This document shows positions 9,925 through 19,016 of a stretch of DNA of 25,153 nt, in pieces. Origin of the DNA: Perkinsus marinus ATCC 50983 (Eukaryota; Perkinsozoa; Perkinsida; Perkinsidae); NCBI RefSeq assembly GCF_000006405.1, contig NW_003206847.1:640116-665268 (forward strand), in the 5' to 3' direction. The translations under genes and the position numbers were made by a program. The notes beneath the pieces are model-generated. The model saw nothing but the letters and a program-made list of their open reading frames with translations. It had not been told where the DNA came from and searched no databases. Position 1 is the first letter of the stretch. Every line of letters begins with the position of its first letter.

Positions 9925-10449
9925 GTAGGGTGATGGGGTGTGTGGAAATGGCTTTATTATGGTATATGTAGGTCAAGTTTCTATGAAGAAGGTGAACGGG
10001 TATAATGTCTCAAGAGCCTCCGAGGTGGTGGGATGATTGAAGAATAATAAGGGCCGTTGTCGCACTGCTTGGCAAGTAGGGAAAGGTCCTCGGTTCGATC
10101 CCTGACGATGTCATTTTTTCAGTCGATAATGTTCGTGTACGGTAGTTGTATTAGCTTTAGTGAGGCATCTGTATCATTATTTGGTAAACTACCTCAGTGA
10201 CATTGATAATAATTCTCGGTGCAATGCCCGTTCTGAAGGTCTCTTCTATCTGTCTCCAAATGTACTATGTGGACTACTATAATAACTTGCGTTGGTCAAT
10301 CACCTTCTTGCATACTAGTGTGCAGTGTACTACTGCACACTTCAGCGATCTCAGCGAGGGGAAGCAACAGACTGAAAGGTGAATCTGAGGTTGATGGAAG
10401 TTGGGTAACTGTGTAGCATTACTAGACATAAGTTCTTCCAAATATCTCT
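9925..10449. other. interval between genes holding a tRNA-like block with a 3' splice site (T7)
   Basis: At about 10050-10122 a tRNA-like sequence (AAAGGTCCTCGGTTCGATCC, then CATTTTTTCAG) resembles the intronic copies. It could sit in a 3'UTR intron of the upstream gene or a 5'UTR intron of the next. A plus-strand frame at about 10224-10378 ending before GTGAAT is exon-like (MPVLKVSSICLQMYY) but could not be joined. A perfect 9-bp inverted repeat with a 7-nt loop lies at 10317-10341. Confidence 0.5.
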
Positions 10450-11670
10450 ATGTCCATTCTGGGCGCGTTAGGGCCATGGCAAGCCTGCAGGGCTAACTCT
10501 GTTGGTCAGCTGGACGCATCTTTCGATAGTCCCACCGTATCATCATCGTCATCATCCTCCATCATGCATAGAAACGCGTATCTTGATAACAGTACAGCAG
10601 AAGATGATATGATCAGTCTTGAGGTCAGACTTGAAGCTTCTTCTCCCTTGTTGCATTCAGCACTGGATTAGGATATACCACACGATTTGGACCGTGAGAT
10701 ACGGCGGAGCGATGCAGCACACGGTGGCCACCATGCTGAAGGCGTACCTTACTCACCCGTACTCACCCATCGGTGAGTTACTCTGCTGATTAAAGTCGGA
10801 TCAGGCAATGAAGTCGCCAACAATGGAGCGAGCAACCCCGCCGTACAAAGAACGACCTCCCAGGAACGTCAATAGCGGAAATCGCCTCGTGGTGGGCTCA
10901 AGCTAGCTTCAGTGGCCACTCCAATAGGCCCTGGTTCAGGTGCCTAACAGATCATTATTCAAGTCACAGACCTTCGGGACACCTGCTGAGAAGAAGTCGG
11001 CCGTCGCTACACCGGACACCAGAACGTCTCCAGGTAGCTCTTGACATATCCTACACTGTGTGTGACACACATATCAGTTATTAGGTCCTCAATCAGCGAG
11101 CCCGAAGCCTAGGCCGGCAAGCCTTATCATATCTCGATGCTTGGTAGAAGAGGAAGAGGCTCCGCCTGAGGCGCTGCTGTCACTGGGCATAACGAGTACC
11201 ACAACTTTCTCTCATGCTGTGATGGAGCTCGTACATTAGACCATATATCGGTGACATCATTCACTCCTAACAATGCCACACCACTAGCCTCCTATCCTTC
11301 CTGCCGGGCCATTGAATGTGTGCTCAACCACGGCTCCCCTGCAGCCGATCGGCATGCCATGTGTGCACCCCCGCCCTCCTCGATAGGCTTTGAGACGGGA
11401 GAAGGCCTCTCTAACCAAATCAGCGAGAAATGTTTCACTCAAGACGCTCAGTGGAGGCGAGCAGTAGAGGAAGTTCGTCGAGCGGTGGGTCGGGCGTTGG
11501 GTCACGCTAGTCATTGCTCATGGACATGTATAAGTTCAAAAGTCAGCTGCCCGTGGGTGTCCTTCCTCCCCTTATGAGCTAGTTGCCGACCTACTACGAG
11601 AAGGGCTTCTGAGCTATATGGCTTCTGGTCTCTCAGTGAGAAGTCTCTGATGCCCATGATAGACCTGATA
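10450..11670 (+). CDS. low-complexity coding block, probable 5' exons of the NADPH oxidase gene (or a separate gene)
   Basis: Exons 10450-10623, 10661-10693, 10796-10888, 10940-11033 and 11097-11230 join in phase from ATG 10450. They encode a Ser-, Lys- and Pro-rich chain (KSPTMERATPPYKERPP, TPAEKKSAVATPDTRTSP, VEEEEAPPEALLSLG) of disordered cytosolic character. The intron before 11288 has a good CTAAC branch site. From 11288 to the gap two frames both look coding (TKSARNVSLKTLSGG and QISEKCFTQDAQWRRAVEE); I could not settle them. A segment ELVADLLREGLLSYMASGLS lies just before the gap. Same strand and position suggest an N-terminal extension of the oxidase, but the gap hides the link. No EF-hand was seen. 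Confidence 0.5.
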
Positions 11671-11770
11671 NNNNNNNNNNNNNNNNNNNNNNNNNNNNNN
11701 NNNNNNNNNNNNNNNNNNNNNNNNNNNNNNNNNNNNNNNNNNNNNNNNNNNNNNNNNNNNNNNNNNNNNN
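11671..11770. other. assembly gap (100 N)
   Basis: Exactly 100 N; likely an arbitrary-length scaffold gap. It falls just upstream of the first membrane-helix exon of the NADPH oxidase. Confidence 0.98.
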
Positions 11771-14570
11771 ATTGGTTGGGATGGACCAACCATGGGATGG
11801 CAAGAAGACATGCCTAGTCCTTATGGACCTGTTATTCTTCATTATATCGATAGGCTATGGCCTTTACATTAGGTGAGAGCTGTCGATATGGGGTTATTCT
11901 GGCACAATTGATAGAGCAATATGTTCATCTCTACTGCTCTTCATTCTGTGTGCAACCGGTCGTATCACCCAGATTCGGCCGTCCAGCCGGGCCTCTAGTG
12001 GGCTCTCCTCTCGTCCTCGCTCGTGGCGGAGCGATGGGCACACTCCTGTACAGTATTGCTTTGTTCGCCACCATGAGCCGTCGATTAATTACATCGCTAT
12101 ATAAGATGACTGAGTATAAGCCCCTGTTACACTCTCTTTCAATTCATGTACATGCAGCCTGGATGTTAGCATTGTGTGTGGTGGTAAGACTCAAGACTCA
12201 AGTAGGTTGAACTGATCTCTGGCTCAACCATCAGGTGCATGTTCTTGGTCATCTGGTGGGTACAGTGCCTGTGTTTATTGACACTGAAGCAAGCATCATC
12301 AATTCAGTACGTTATCCCTCAGTTCGAAATTATTAGCAAATTGTCCTTCAGGTATTAGTATGTGCCAAGTCTAACTTTCGCCCTCTTTTACCGTTATTGG
12401 TTCCCATTCACCCACCGTGTCCATTAGAATCAACTCCAACAGTTTGGAGTATATTTTCAAGCACTGTTGGTTGGTCAGGCATAGTCCTGATGTTCATACT
12501 AGGACTAATGTATGTCTCACTCATTGTGATATCCTTTGTTGGACTTGTGTCTCTCAGGGGACGCTATTCTCGAAAGAAGTTTCGATGGTCTCATCATAAA
12601 ACTTTTCAATTTATTCATACTACATGCATGCTCCTTTTCATGTTACTTCTTTATGTGAGTAGTCGCTGCCTACACTGTCGCTTATAAATCGTGACTGCAT
12701 GATTTAGTGGTACGATTCGCGCTTACGGTACATGAGGTCGCGGGTTCCATTCTCGGCTAAGTGTGTTCGTGAATGATCGTCAGATACACGGTTCATCACA
12801 ACTTCTAGGGCACGGTTTGCCCTTCGTAGTCCCCATCGTCATGCCAATATGCCTAGTGTGATGGCACACTTTCTTAGGAGTATCGAATAGAGAAGCCTTG
12901 CTAACCTCAGGTACACATTCTCCCGCATTCGGCGCAATTTCCATCGCCGTCTACTCATCATCCGGGCAGAGAGTGTAAGCTCGGAACTACTAAGGATTGA
13001 TATTGCCACAGGAGAGAGGTTCTTGAAGCGGTGCAGTCCAGGGTGATCAGTAAAGGCCCTGGGATTCGAACCTGAGACCTCGAGGTGTCGCTTCAGGATG
13101 TATGTCCACGTCCTTTGCCCAGAAATTTCGTGGTTCGAGTGGCATCCATTCAGTGTTGCCAATTGGCCCGCACTTGGTACGGGCTTCGTCAGGCTTTTAG
13201 TCAATACTAAAGGAGATTGGACTCGACAACTCCGTCTAAGGTAACAACAAGAAAATGTCACACTGACATTGCATATGCATTGGATCCACTGATCCTACTA
13301 TTATGATGATGGCCAGGTGTGAGGAGAGGCCAGACGATCTCCCTCGAGTTAAGCTAGACGGTCCCTTCTGTGCTCCAGCACAAAGCATCAAAGCAGACTT
13401 TATGGGTCCGCCCTTGGTAAGAGAGACCGCTCCTAAGCGATCGTCAACGAAGAAGTGGTGGAGTAAACAGAGTGCTAGCGTAGGCCATCAGCCGTCTCAA
13501 TGCATGGATCAATCTCACCCACCTAGACCCGCGACTTGGAATATACCAGCGACCTCGGTGATAGCGACGACGATGACCTAGAGCGCGGCCAGCTCGATGG
13601 CACAGCGGCACAGAATAATCATTGCGGGTGCTCCCAGGATGATGTCATCGTATGCATCGGTGCAGGAGTGGGTATTACACCCTTCTTGAGCAGCCTTGAT
13701 GCAATGCTCAAGAAGGCAGCCGCGCATAAGGCCTCAGGTGAACACGAAGAGATTTGTCGAAACAAGAAGGTGAGCTCTTCTCCTGTGGGGAGCCCTCGGG
13801 ATCTACGCTCTGTAAGGTATGGTTTTATTGGCTCACTCGGAATGCAGGGGACTTCCTCTCCGGCGTGAGTATATTGCGTCAGCTTTCGGCAGCTGCTTCA
13901 AGAATGCTCCACAATGGTGACACCGGCCTAGCTGGGCTCATAGAGGTCCATTTGAGATTGCATGTTACTGCTGCAGTCGGGGTAGAACGCTGAGTATTCG
14001 AGGCAATTGGTGAAGGATGCCCATGTCTTAGCCTCTGCAGCTCCAGAAGCCATCCACCTTCCTATTCCATGAAAGCCTAGGTAAACTCATCTGCTTGCAG
14101 TCAGCCACGGCTTCTACACCATCGGACGAGGAGAATAAGTAGACTCCTTATTGGTGACTCGCTTGAGCCATGCCTGATAGGCAAGCCTTCCTCTGTGACA
14201 TTCCAGCCGGGTCAGTATTGAATGACTCGTACACAGCCGACTCGTCCGACGATACCATGAGCATAATTCGAGATAGCAACCATGGCAGCAGTATACCGAT
14301 CCGCTTTGGTCGTCCTTGTTGGCCACAGGACTTTGTGAACATCGCAATGAACGATCGTTGTCCACTCCACAAAGGGCATACAACAAATTCACCAGGACTA
14401 GTAGAGGCTCCGACCAAATGGGTGTAATCTTGGACAGCTCTCACCTTGGAGCATGTTGGCAAACTAGATACCTCTGTGGGAATACTAGACTGCAGGCTGA
14501 TGTAGCTGATGCATGCCGATGGGCATCCAACGAGACAGGGCATAAATTCGTAGCCTTCTACTGCCACTGA
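11771..14570 (+). CDS. NADPH oxidase-type ferric reductase (NOX family), 5' part interrupted by the gap
   Basis: About 15 exons join in phase to the stop at 14568-14570. Order seen: first membrane helix (LLFFIISIGYGLYI); LARGGAMGTLLYSIALFA, the NOX ARGxA motif; helix with haem-ligand candidates (SIHVHAAWM, HVLGHLVG); GWSGIVLMFILGLMYVS; FQFIHTTCMLLFMLLLYIHG with the second His pair. Then the FAD site WHPFSVA (after CPEISWFEWHP), GDWT, an NADPH-side DGPFCAPAQ, an acidic insert (DSDDDDLERG), GAGVGITPFLSSL, VWFYWLTRN, IRFGRPCWPQDF, and KWVYLCGNTRLQADVADACR near the C-terminus. In this family electrons pass from cytosolic NADPH via FAD and two haems across the membrane to O2, making superoxide. 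Three introns hold tRNA-like sequence. The small exon 13995-14024 is the least certain. Confidence 0.92.
11873..11972 (+). other. intron carrying tRNA-like box A (sense, T8)
   Basis: This 100-nt NOX intron contains TGGCACAATTGATAGAGC (11900-11917), very close to the D-arm of many tRNAs. The expected T-arm region is strongly degraded. Confidence 0.65.
12655..12783 (+). other. intron carrying a near-complete tRNA-like sequence (sense, T9)
   Basis: This 129-nt NOX intron joins LLLY to IHG. From about 12696 it has GATTTAGTGGTACGATTCGC (D-arm-like), an anticodon-arm-sized stretch, then GAGGTCGCGGGTTCCATTC (T-arm). The total span is about one tRNA, and it resembles tRNA-Gly/Asp. Confidence 0.85.
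13043..13096 (-). other. intron carrying antisense tRNA-like sequence (T10)
   Basis: This 54-nt NOX intron joins CSPG to MYVHVLCPEIS. Its complement reads AGGTCTCAGGTTCGAATCCC, with a perfect consensus box B (GGTTCGAATCC). Confidence 0.88.
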
Positions 14571-14910
14571 CATCAGCAGGCTCAATGTGCGATATGGTCA
14601 GGTACTTATGTGTGAAGAATTCTGATCAACACAGTAGTAGTCGTCAACAGCAGCAGCAAGTCGCTTTCGAATAGTTAGAAGTGTTCTATTATATTATCCC
14701 CAATGCATTTGCTGACATAGATCGGCACAGATTCATTATAAGCCGTCCATTATGGGGGCGCTCGAACCTTATATCACATATATATATGATATCGATGAGC
14801 ATTCTCGTCCACCGCTCTGCATGGAACTCGTCTTCTCTTCTATTGTGATCCGGTCTTGAGTTAATAATAGAGGGAGGTATGACAATATCAGCCATTACGC
14901 ACTCGCACAT
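14571..14910. other. intergenic spacer with AT-rich palindromic stretch
   Basis: No exon is supported. An alternating AT tract with local self-complementarity is at about 14772-14795. Confidence 0.4.
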
Positions 14911-16663
14911 ATGACCGCTGCCAAGCACTGGTCGTCCAATCGTCAATTTCAGCAGGCAAGTCTCTTCGTCCCCAGCGTGCCTCCATGTATGCTCTCTTCA
15001 GGCCATAACCTCCTGGCTACTGGCCATTATCATCGTCGTCGTCACCCTCTCACCTGGCTATGCTCTGTCGAAGGGTTCTTATGAAGCTGACCATGATGCC
15101 CCAATAGTGTTCAAAGAGAACCTAGTTGAACTTGCCATGTTGGATCCCATTTATTTACAACAAGAGAGTAAGTATATGTCTCATCAGCTGATGCGTGTAT
15201 GTCGATTCAGGGCGAGCGCTGTATTACCAAATCCCTGTTGGCGGCTCGGCCGTACCAATGCCTCGAGGCCCGAGTGAGGACGAAAGTTCGAAATACGTGG
15301 CTGAGTTGTTGCAGTACTTACAAGCATTCAGAAGAGACATTGACACTAAAGTAAGAAGACTATTATCTAGTCGTTTTCAGGCGGATCATTTCCACTACGC
15401 ATGATGTTCCCTCAGAAGCCGGACCATGGCAAAGTGGTAGACGTGGCGTCCAACGCCGTGCCGAAATCGCCGCATTCGGCACATCCCCAGCAGCACTTAG
15501 AGCCCTCTGAGGCTGTCGGGGTAGACAATACAGTAGACTTGCATGCTTTCTTCACCGGCAATTGTGTAGGTCAACCACATGCTGGCGGCTCGAGGAAGCT
15601 GCCGGGCCTTCGCTGAGCAGAGTTGCTTGAATCCCGCCTTAGATGCACAGCCCGACGCGCAGCGTGAGGCCTCGTTGTGGTACTTGTTCATTCGGTTAAG
15701 ACTGGATGGTCAGGTATATTGGAACAAGCCTCTGATAGTGGACTTGCCACCAGTACACGTAGGCTCTCAGTGGAGCAATGCCGAGAAGACGTGAGAACTA
15801 TAATGCCGTCTGTGAGGGTTATCATGGCCTCAGACCTGTGATGCTGAAGCCTGTGTGGATACGACCAACGAGCTCCGCTGCCGAGGATGCCTCCGCAACT
15901 GCTTCCGGTGGGATGCGAAGGCTTAGCGATGATCGAGGGCTTCGGTCAGATACTGCCTATTCCAGCATGAGCTGCTCTGTATGAGGCGATTGTGTGCATC
16001 ATCTATCCTCGCTGCTGTAGACGCTTTCGTGAGGACTGTCGGCAGCGGGCGTGGTCCGTGGGCGGGGAAGGGAGAGGCCTTGTCCAAAGTGAGTGGCGCT
16101 GTTGGTAGGCTATTATCATGTTTCACTGTTTCGTTATAGGCCATTGGTGTCCATTTCTCCACCTTACAAGGACAACAGATAGACGAGACCGCCAAGTAGG
16201 TGGGGGTTGGTTGTGTGTGAATGGATGTCTGATGTTCTCAGATGGGTTCATCAAATCCTGGATCGAGATGTGACACATCCTCAGTGCACAGAAGATCATA
16301 CAGCTGACAGCGATCCGACGGGATACCTCCGCAAATTGGTCGGTTAGCTGAACGACTCGATCTCGAATTCATCTTCGTCATGAATTGCACAAATGCTCTA
16401 CAAGTTTGATACTCAGGTTACATGCACTCAAAGATCTCCTCAAGTGGCCCTTGAGAAGGCAACCGAAAGCACTGTTGGGCCCCAGGTCCTATGCGCCGAT
16501 ATGCCGGATAGAAAAGTCGCTGATGGTGAGTTCTCGTTGAGTCCCGCATGATTTATGTAACTGCTCAGGTGGGGCTCCGGTCAACTTCACAGCCATCGCT
16601 GAAGAAAGGTCTCAACGCCTTTGGATTCACATGACTAAGGATGCCGCAGTGGTGCATGCATGA
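14911..16663 (+). CDS. single-pass membrane (type II-like) protein, unrecognised
   Basis: The start ATG 14911 gives a short cytosolic head (MTAAKHWSSNRQFQQ), then a membrane helix (ITSWLLAIIIVVVTL) and a lumenal/extracellular remainder. Exons in phase: 14911-14955, 15002-15167, 15211-15350, 15416-15565, 15621 onward, then ...-16088, 16140-16195, 16242-16338, 16405-16525 and 16569-16663 (stop 16661-16663). The first intron (14956-15001) is GC-AG with the strong GCAAGT donor. Between 15709 and 16010 two solutions fit. A read-through version (VYWNKPLIVDLPPVHVG, then VMLKPVWIRPTSS) looks more natural. A micro-exon version leads into a Cys-rich frame (LRCRGCLRNCFRW). The later part is hydrophilic with scattered Cys (VTHPQCTEDHTADSD). 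No domain is recognised. It is probably a surface or endomembrane protein. Confidence 0.7.
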
Positions 16664-16899
16664 ACACATGCTTAGTACAGAGGTTGTCTGCGCTCTTTGT
16701 TTTTGCGTACGGAGTCATGTGGTTCACGCGAGCGCACGGTAGCCACCTATCCCTAATAATTGTAAACTGAACGAAAAGGACTCCTGTGATACCATTGGAG
16801 TCAACCCGTTTGTTCAATAGTCAGATTTTTTGTTATCTTCAATATGTTCTGGCAATGACTTCTGCTCGGTCGTACTCACTCCGAGCGATCTTGCCATAG
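16664..16899. other. short intergenic spacer
   Basis: No exon is supported on either strand. Confidence 0.4.
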
Positions 16900-17291
16900 A
16901 TGAATAATACTAAGGTTCGCCCAACAGCTCCGAAATATATCGATAGTCACGAGGAAGACTGAAACGATCTGCATGACGTGATACACAAGGCAACTGAGCT
17001 GGTACTCTATAGAGATTCATACGATAACAAATTCCCCCATCAACCGATGCATGAGAGCTATCAGGTCATCAAATGCTTGCACAAGCATGGCCAGCGATGA
17101 AACAGAGCCGGAGTTTAGAAATAGCGTGTTCTCGAGCTCTCCTACATGCTCGACTGATGACGATCCGTCGAGATATTGCTAGGATCTCGTCATCCCCTTT
17201 ACTTCAACCCAGTGCCGGCTACGATTCTAACAACGAACATCTCATCAGGCATGCTTTATTGTATTGTAAAAACAGCTACGATAATATCTAA
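16900..17291 (+). CDS. small uncharacterised helical protein
   Basis: From ATG 16900 the frame reads MNNTKVRPTAPKYIDSHEED, then an in-frame TGA (16960-16962), and continues in the same frame through LHDVIHKATELVLYRDSYDN to a phase-0 donor at 17065. A 41-nt intron leads to a final exon (17106-17291) with SRSLEIACSRALLHARLMT and RHALLYCKNSYDNI. The TGA can be avoided by a 75-nt intron 16915-16989 (AAG|GTTCGC...ACAAG), giving 92 aa. Otherwise the gene is interrupted or the TGA is read. No family is recognised. The stop (17289-17291) overlaps the stop of the convergent gene. Confidence 0.55.
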
Positions 17292-18157
17292 ATCAGCTTC
17301 TCTATATTACCCTCACCCTCCTCTACGACTTCTCGATTGAGCACGTTCGGCGGAAGAGTGGGAGGGACATATTTCCCGAACTTCTCCACATCTTTCTCAT
17401 TCGTCTTCTCATAAATATCACAAAGTTTCGCATACAATGTAGTCAGCTGAAACGGCTCGTCGGAAGTCATGACGAAACCCCCGACGGAGGCCATCACGTC
17501 CTCCTCATATCTCATTTCGTGACCTAGATGGTAGTTGAGGTGATCGAGAACCATCTTGCACCCGTAGTGGCCACCGAAGTATCCCAAGGGTGGCAGAGTC
17601 CCATGGCTAAGCGTCGGGAGAGGATCGGGTTCTCGGTGCGTCGCATCCATTCTACCCTGGACATATAGCGGGTTGGATATGGGCGCGGTGATGCTGTGAA
17701 GTTTAGCCACGTCGCCAAACGTTACGTCACTGAGAAGAAAGATTGTGTTAAGGAGATGCTATTATATGAACAGTTCTATTGTCAACATACATACGGCATT
17801 GAGTTAGGAACAGGTCGAGAGCTAAACCAAGAGCCTACTAGTGGAAAGTGTGATTGGAACAGCGCATCATCCAAGTGTGGAGGCAATTCTTTTCCCAGTC
17901 CACAGCGAAGACCCATGGGACCGTCCGGTTCTCAACATAAACTGTACACGTGTTATCTCCAGAGTCTCTCACAATGGCTCTATCGATCTGCAACATCCAA
18001 ATCCAGCAAACTAGAGAATAAGAGGGAGCACTTAGCCTACTTCAAGTGCTGGAACCTCCCGCACTCTATCCTCTACAAGTCGTCGATAGCCAGCAGTACT
18101 ACGCGTACTGGCGTAAACTAAAGATGCACACAGGACCAAGGAAGATAACCACATCAT
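17288..18157 (-). CDS. secreted protein (family member C)
   Basis: Three exons (18157-18041, 17987-17839, 17729-17288) join in phases 0 and 2, giving 235 aa. The N-terminus MMWLSSLVLCASLVYA is a signal peptide. The first half has a DNTCTVYVENRT strand segment with an N-glycosylation site, VPWVFAVDWEKNC, and a WMMRCSNHTFHY end just before the phase-2 intron. That is the equivalent position to the last intron of the genes at 1475 and 3318. The C-terminal half has GCKMVLDHLNYHL and TTLYAKLCDIYEK, aligning with CYAAVQQIH/FYAQLCDHF and CHVVVDELH/ALLADLCTLF. A further C-terminal acidic tail (VVEEGEGNIEKL) is specific to this copy. It is probably exported or surface-bound. The function is unknown. 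Confidence 0.8.
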
Positions 18158-18404
18158 GTGAAAAGAGATACTGATTGTATGGATAGGTTGATAGTCCGCT
18201 TCTACTGAGGAAGATTAGCCCCGGAAAGTTTTTTCGAGTGGAATACCATGACAACTCTCGGCGAGCGAGAATAAACATGCTGGGATTCCGACATGCACAG
18301 GTCCATTGCGTCTGACGCTAATATGGATGGATACATCTGATGTGATCACGTTTTGTTGAGCTGTTCACGCACGCGTGAGCCAAGAATGACTATGAACGCA
18401 ACAG
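18158..18404. other. divergent spacer between a minus-strand start and a plus-strand exon
   Basis: The upstream regions of the secreted-protein gene and of the plus-strand exon at 18405 overlap here. Two short plus-strand ATG frames end quickly and are not called. Confidence 0.35.
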
Positions 18405-18672
18405 CTCTCAATCCTTGGTGAAGCTACAGGATCCGGAATGTACATGCAAAGAGGAAGTTGAAATCACTGAGCAGGGGTTGAGTCTTCTGGTTAGTCTTCA
18501 ATGTCAATTTCCCCATTGTCTAGGGTCTGCGCAAAAACTCCACGGTCGCGAAGCTTATCAGATCTGTCCTATAGAAGAGATCGACCTCCAAACCGTTATG
18601 AAGGACCTGGCCAAACTCTCTCTTGTGCCGCATCTCGCATATGAGCTGCAGTGTAGTCGAATTCGCGACTGA
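18405..18672 (+). CDS. terminal exon of an unrecognised Cys-containing protein
   Basis: It follows a GCAACAG acceptor and runs open (phase 2 entry) to a stop at 18670-18672. The sequence includes PECTCKEEVEITEQGLSLL, CQFPHCLG, QICPIEEIDLQTVMKDLA and LAYELQCSRIRD, with six cysteines and clear coding composition. Upstream exons were not found; the gene may be partial or a remnant. No family is recognised. Confidence 0.5.
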
Positions 18673-18755
18673 TTCGGATCCCCTTGGTTTCTAGCGGCGA
18701 TAGCATTCAACTACCAATGCTGTTGTCGTCTATGGTAGCTTACGCTGGGCCTCCG

Positions 18756-18862
18756 TGAAAGCGGCTTTCAGAAAGCCTCAGGCTGAGGCCCTCAGCATAG
18801 CCGTCCTCTGAGAGGACGCTGATCTCATTGACTCAGGGGTGTCAGAGGACTCCTCTGACACC
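18756..18862. repeat. array of four consecutive perfect hairpins
   Basis: Four perfect inverted repeats follow one another: 18756-18770 (7-bp arms), 18775-18789 (7-bp, with an overlapping alternative 18782-18796), 18802-18818 (8-bp) and 18838-18862 (11-bp, loop ACT). The arms share CTCAG/CTCTGA-type cores. They lie about 85 bp downstream of the stop at 18672, outside any called exon. Confidence 0.85.
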
Positions 18863-19016
18863 ATTCAGAATTGCGGCTCGTTAGCTACAACCCCAGAGGC
18901 AACGGTAAACTGTCACCAGAGAATAGCGCAGGTCTCCCATCATAGAGATCACCGAAATGCCGGACGGAATCTTATGCAGAGCAGAGGATAAGTTGAAGAC
19001 AATTGTGCTCATATTT

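Noticed and set aside
11511-11842. Minus-strand frames through the N run
   Set aside because: They are open only because N is not read as a stop; there is no biological support.
5818-13096. Functional tRNA genes at the box-B sites
   Set aside because: Acceptor stems do not pair, several copies are shorter than a tRNA or lack a D-arm, and all but one are removed as introns in well-phased gene models. They are tRNA-like relics, not tRNA genes.
13120-13150. GGTTCGAG motif as a further tRNA-like site
   Set aside because: It encodes the conserved WFEWHP segment of the oxidase, so the match is chance.
12839-13261. Long minus-strand frame over the NADPH oxidase
   Set aside because: It is a shadow of well-supported plus-strand exons encoding FAD-site motifs.
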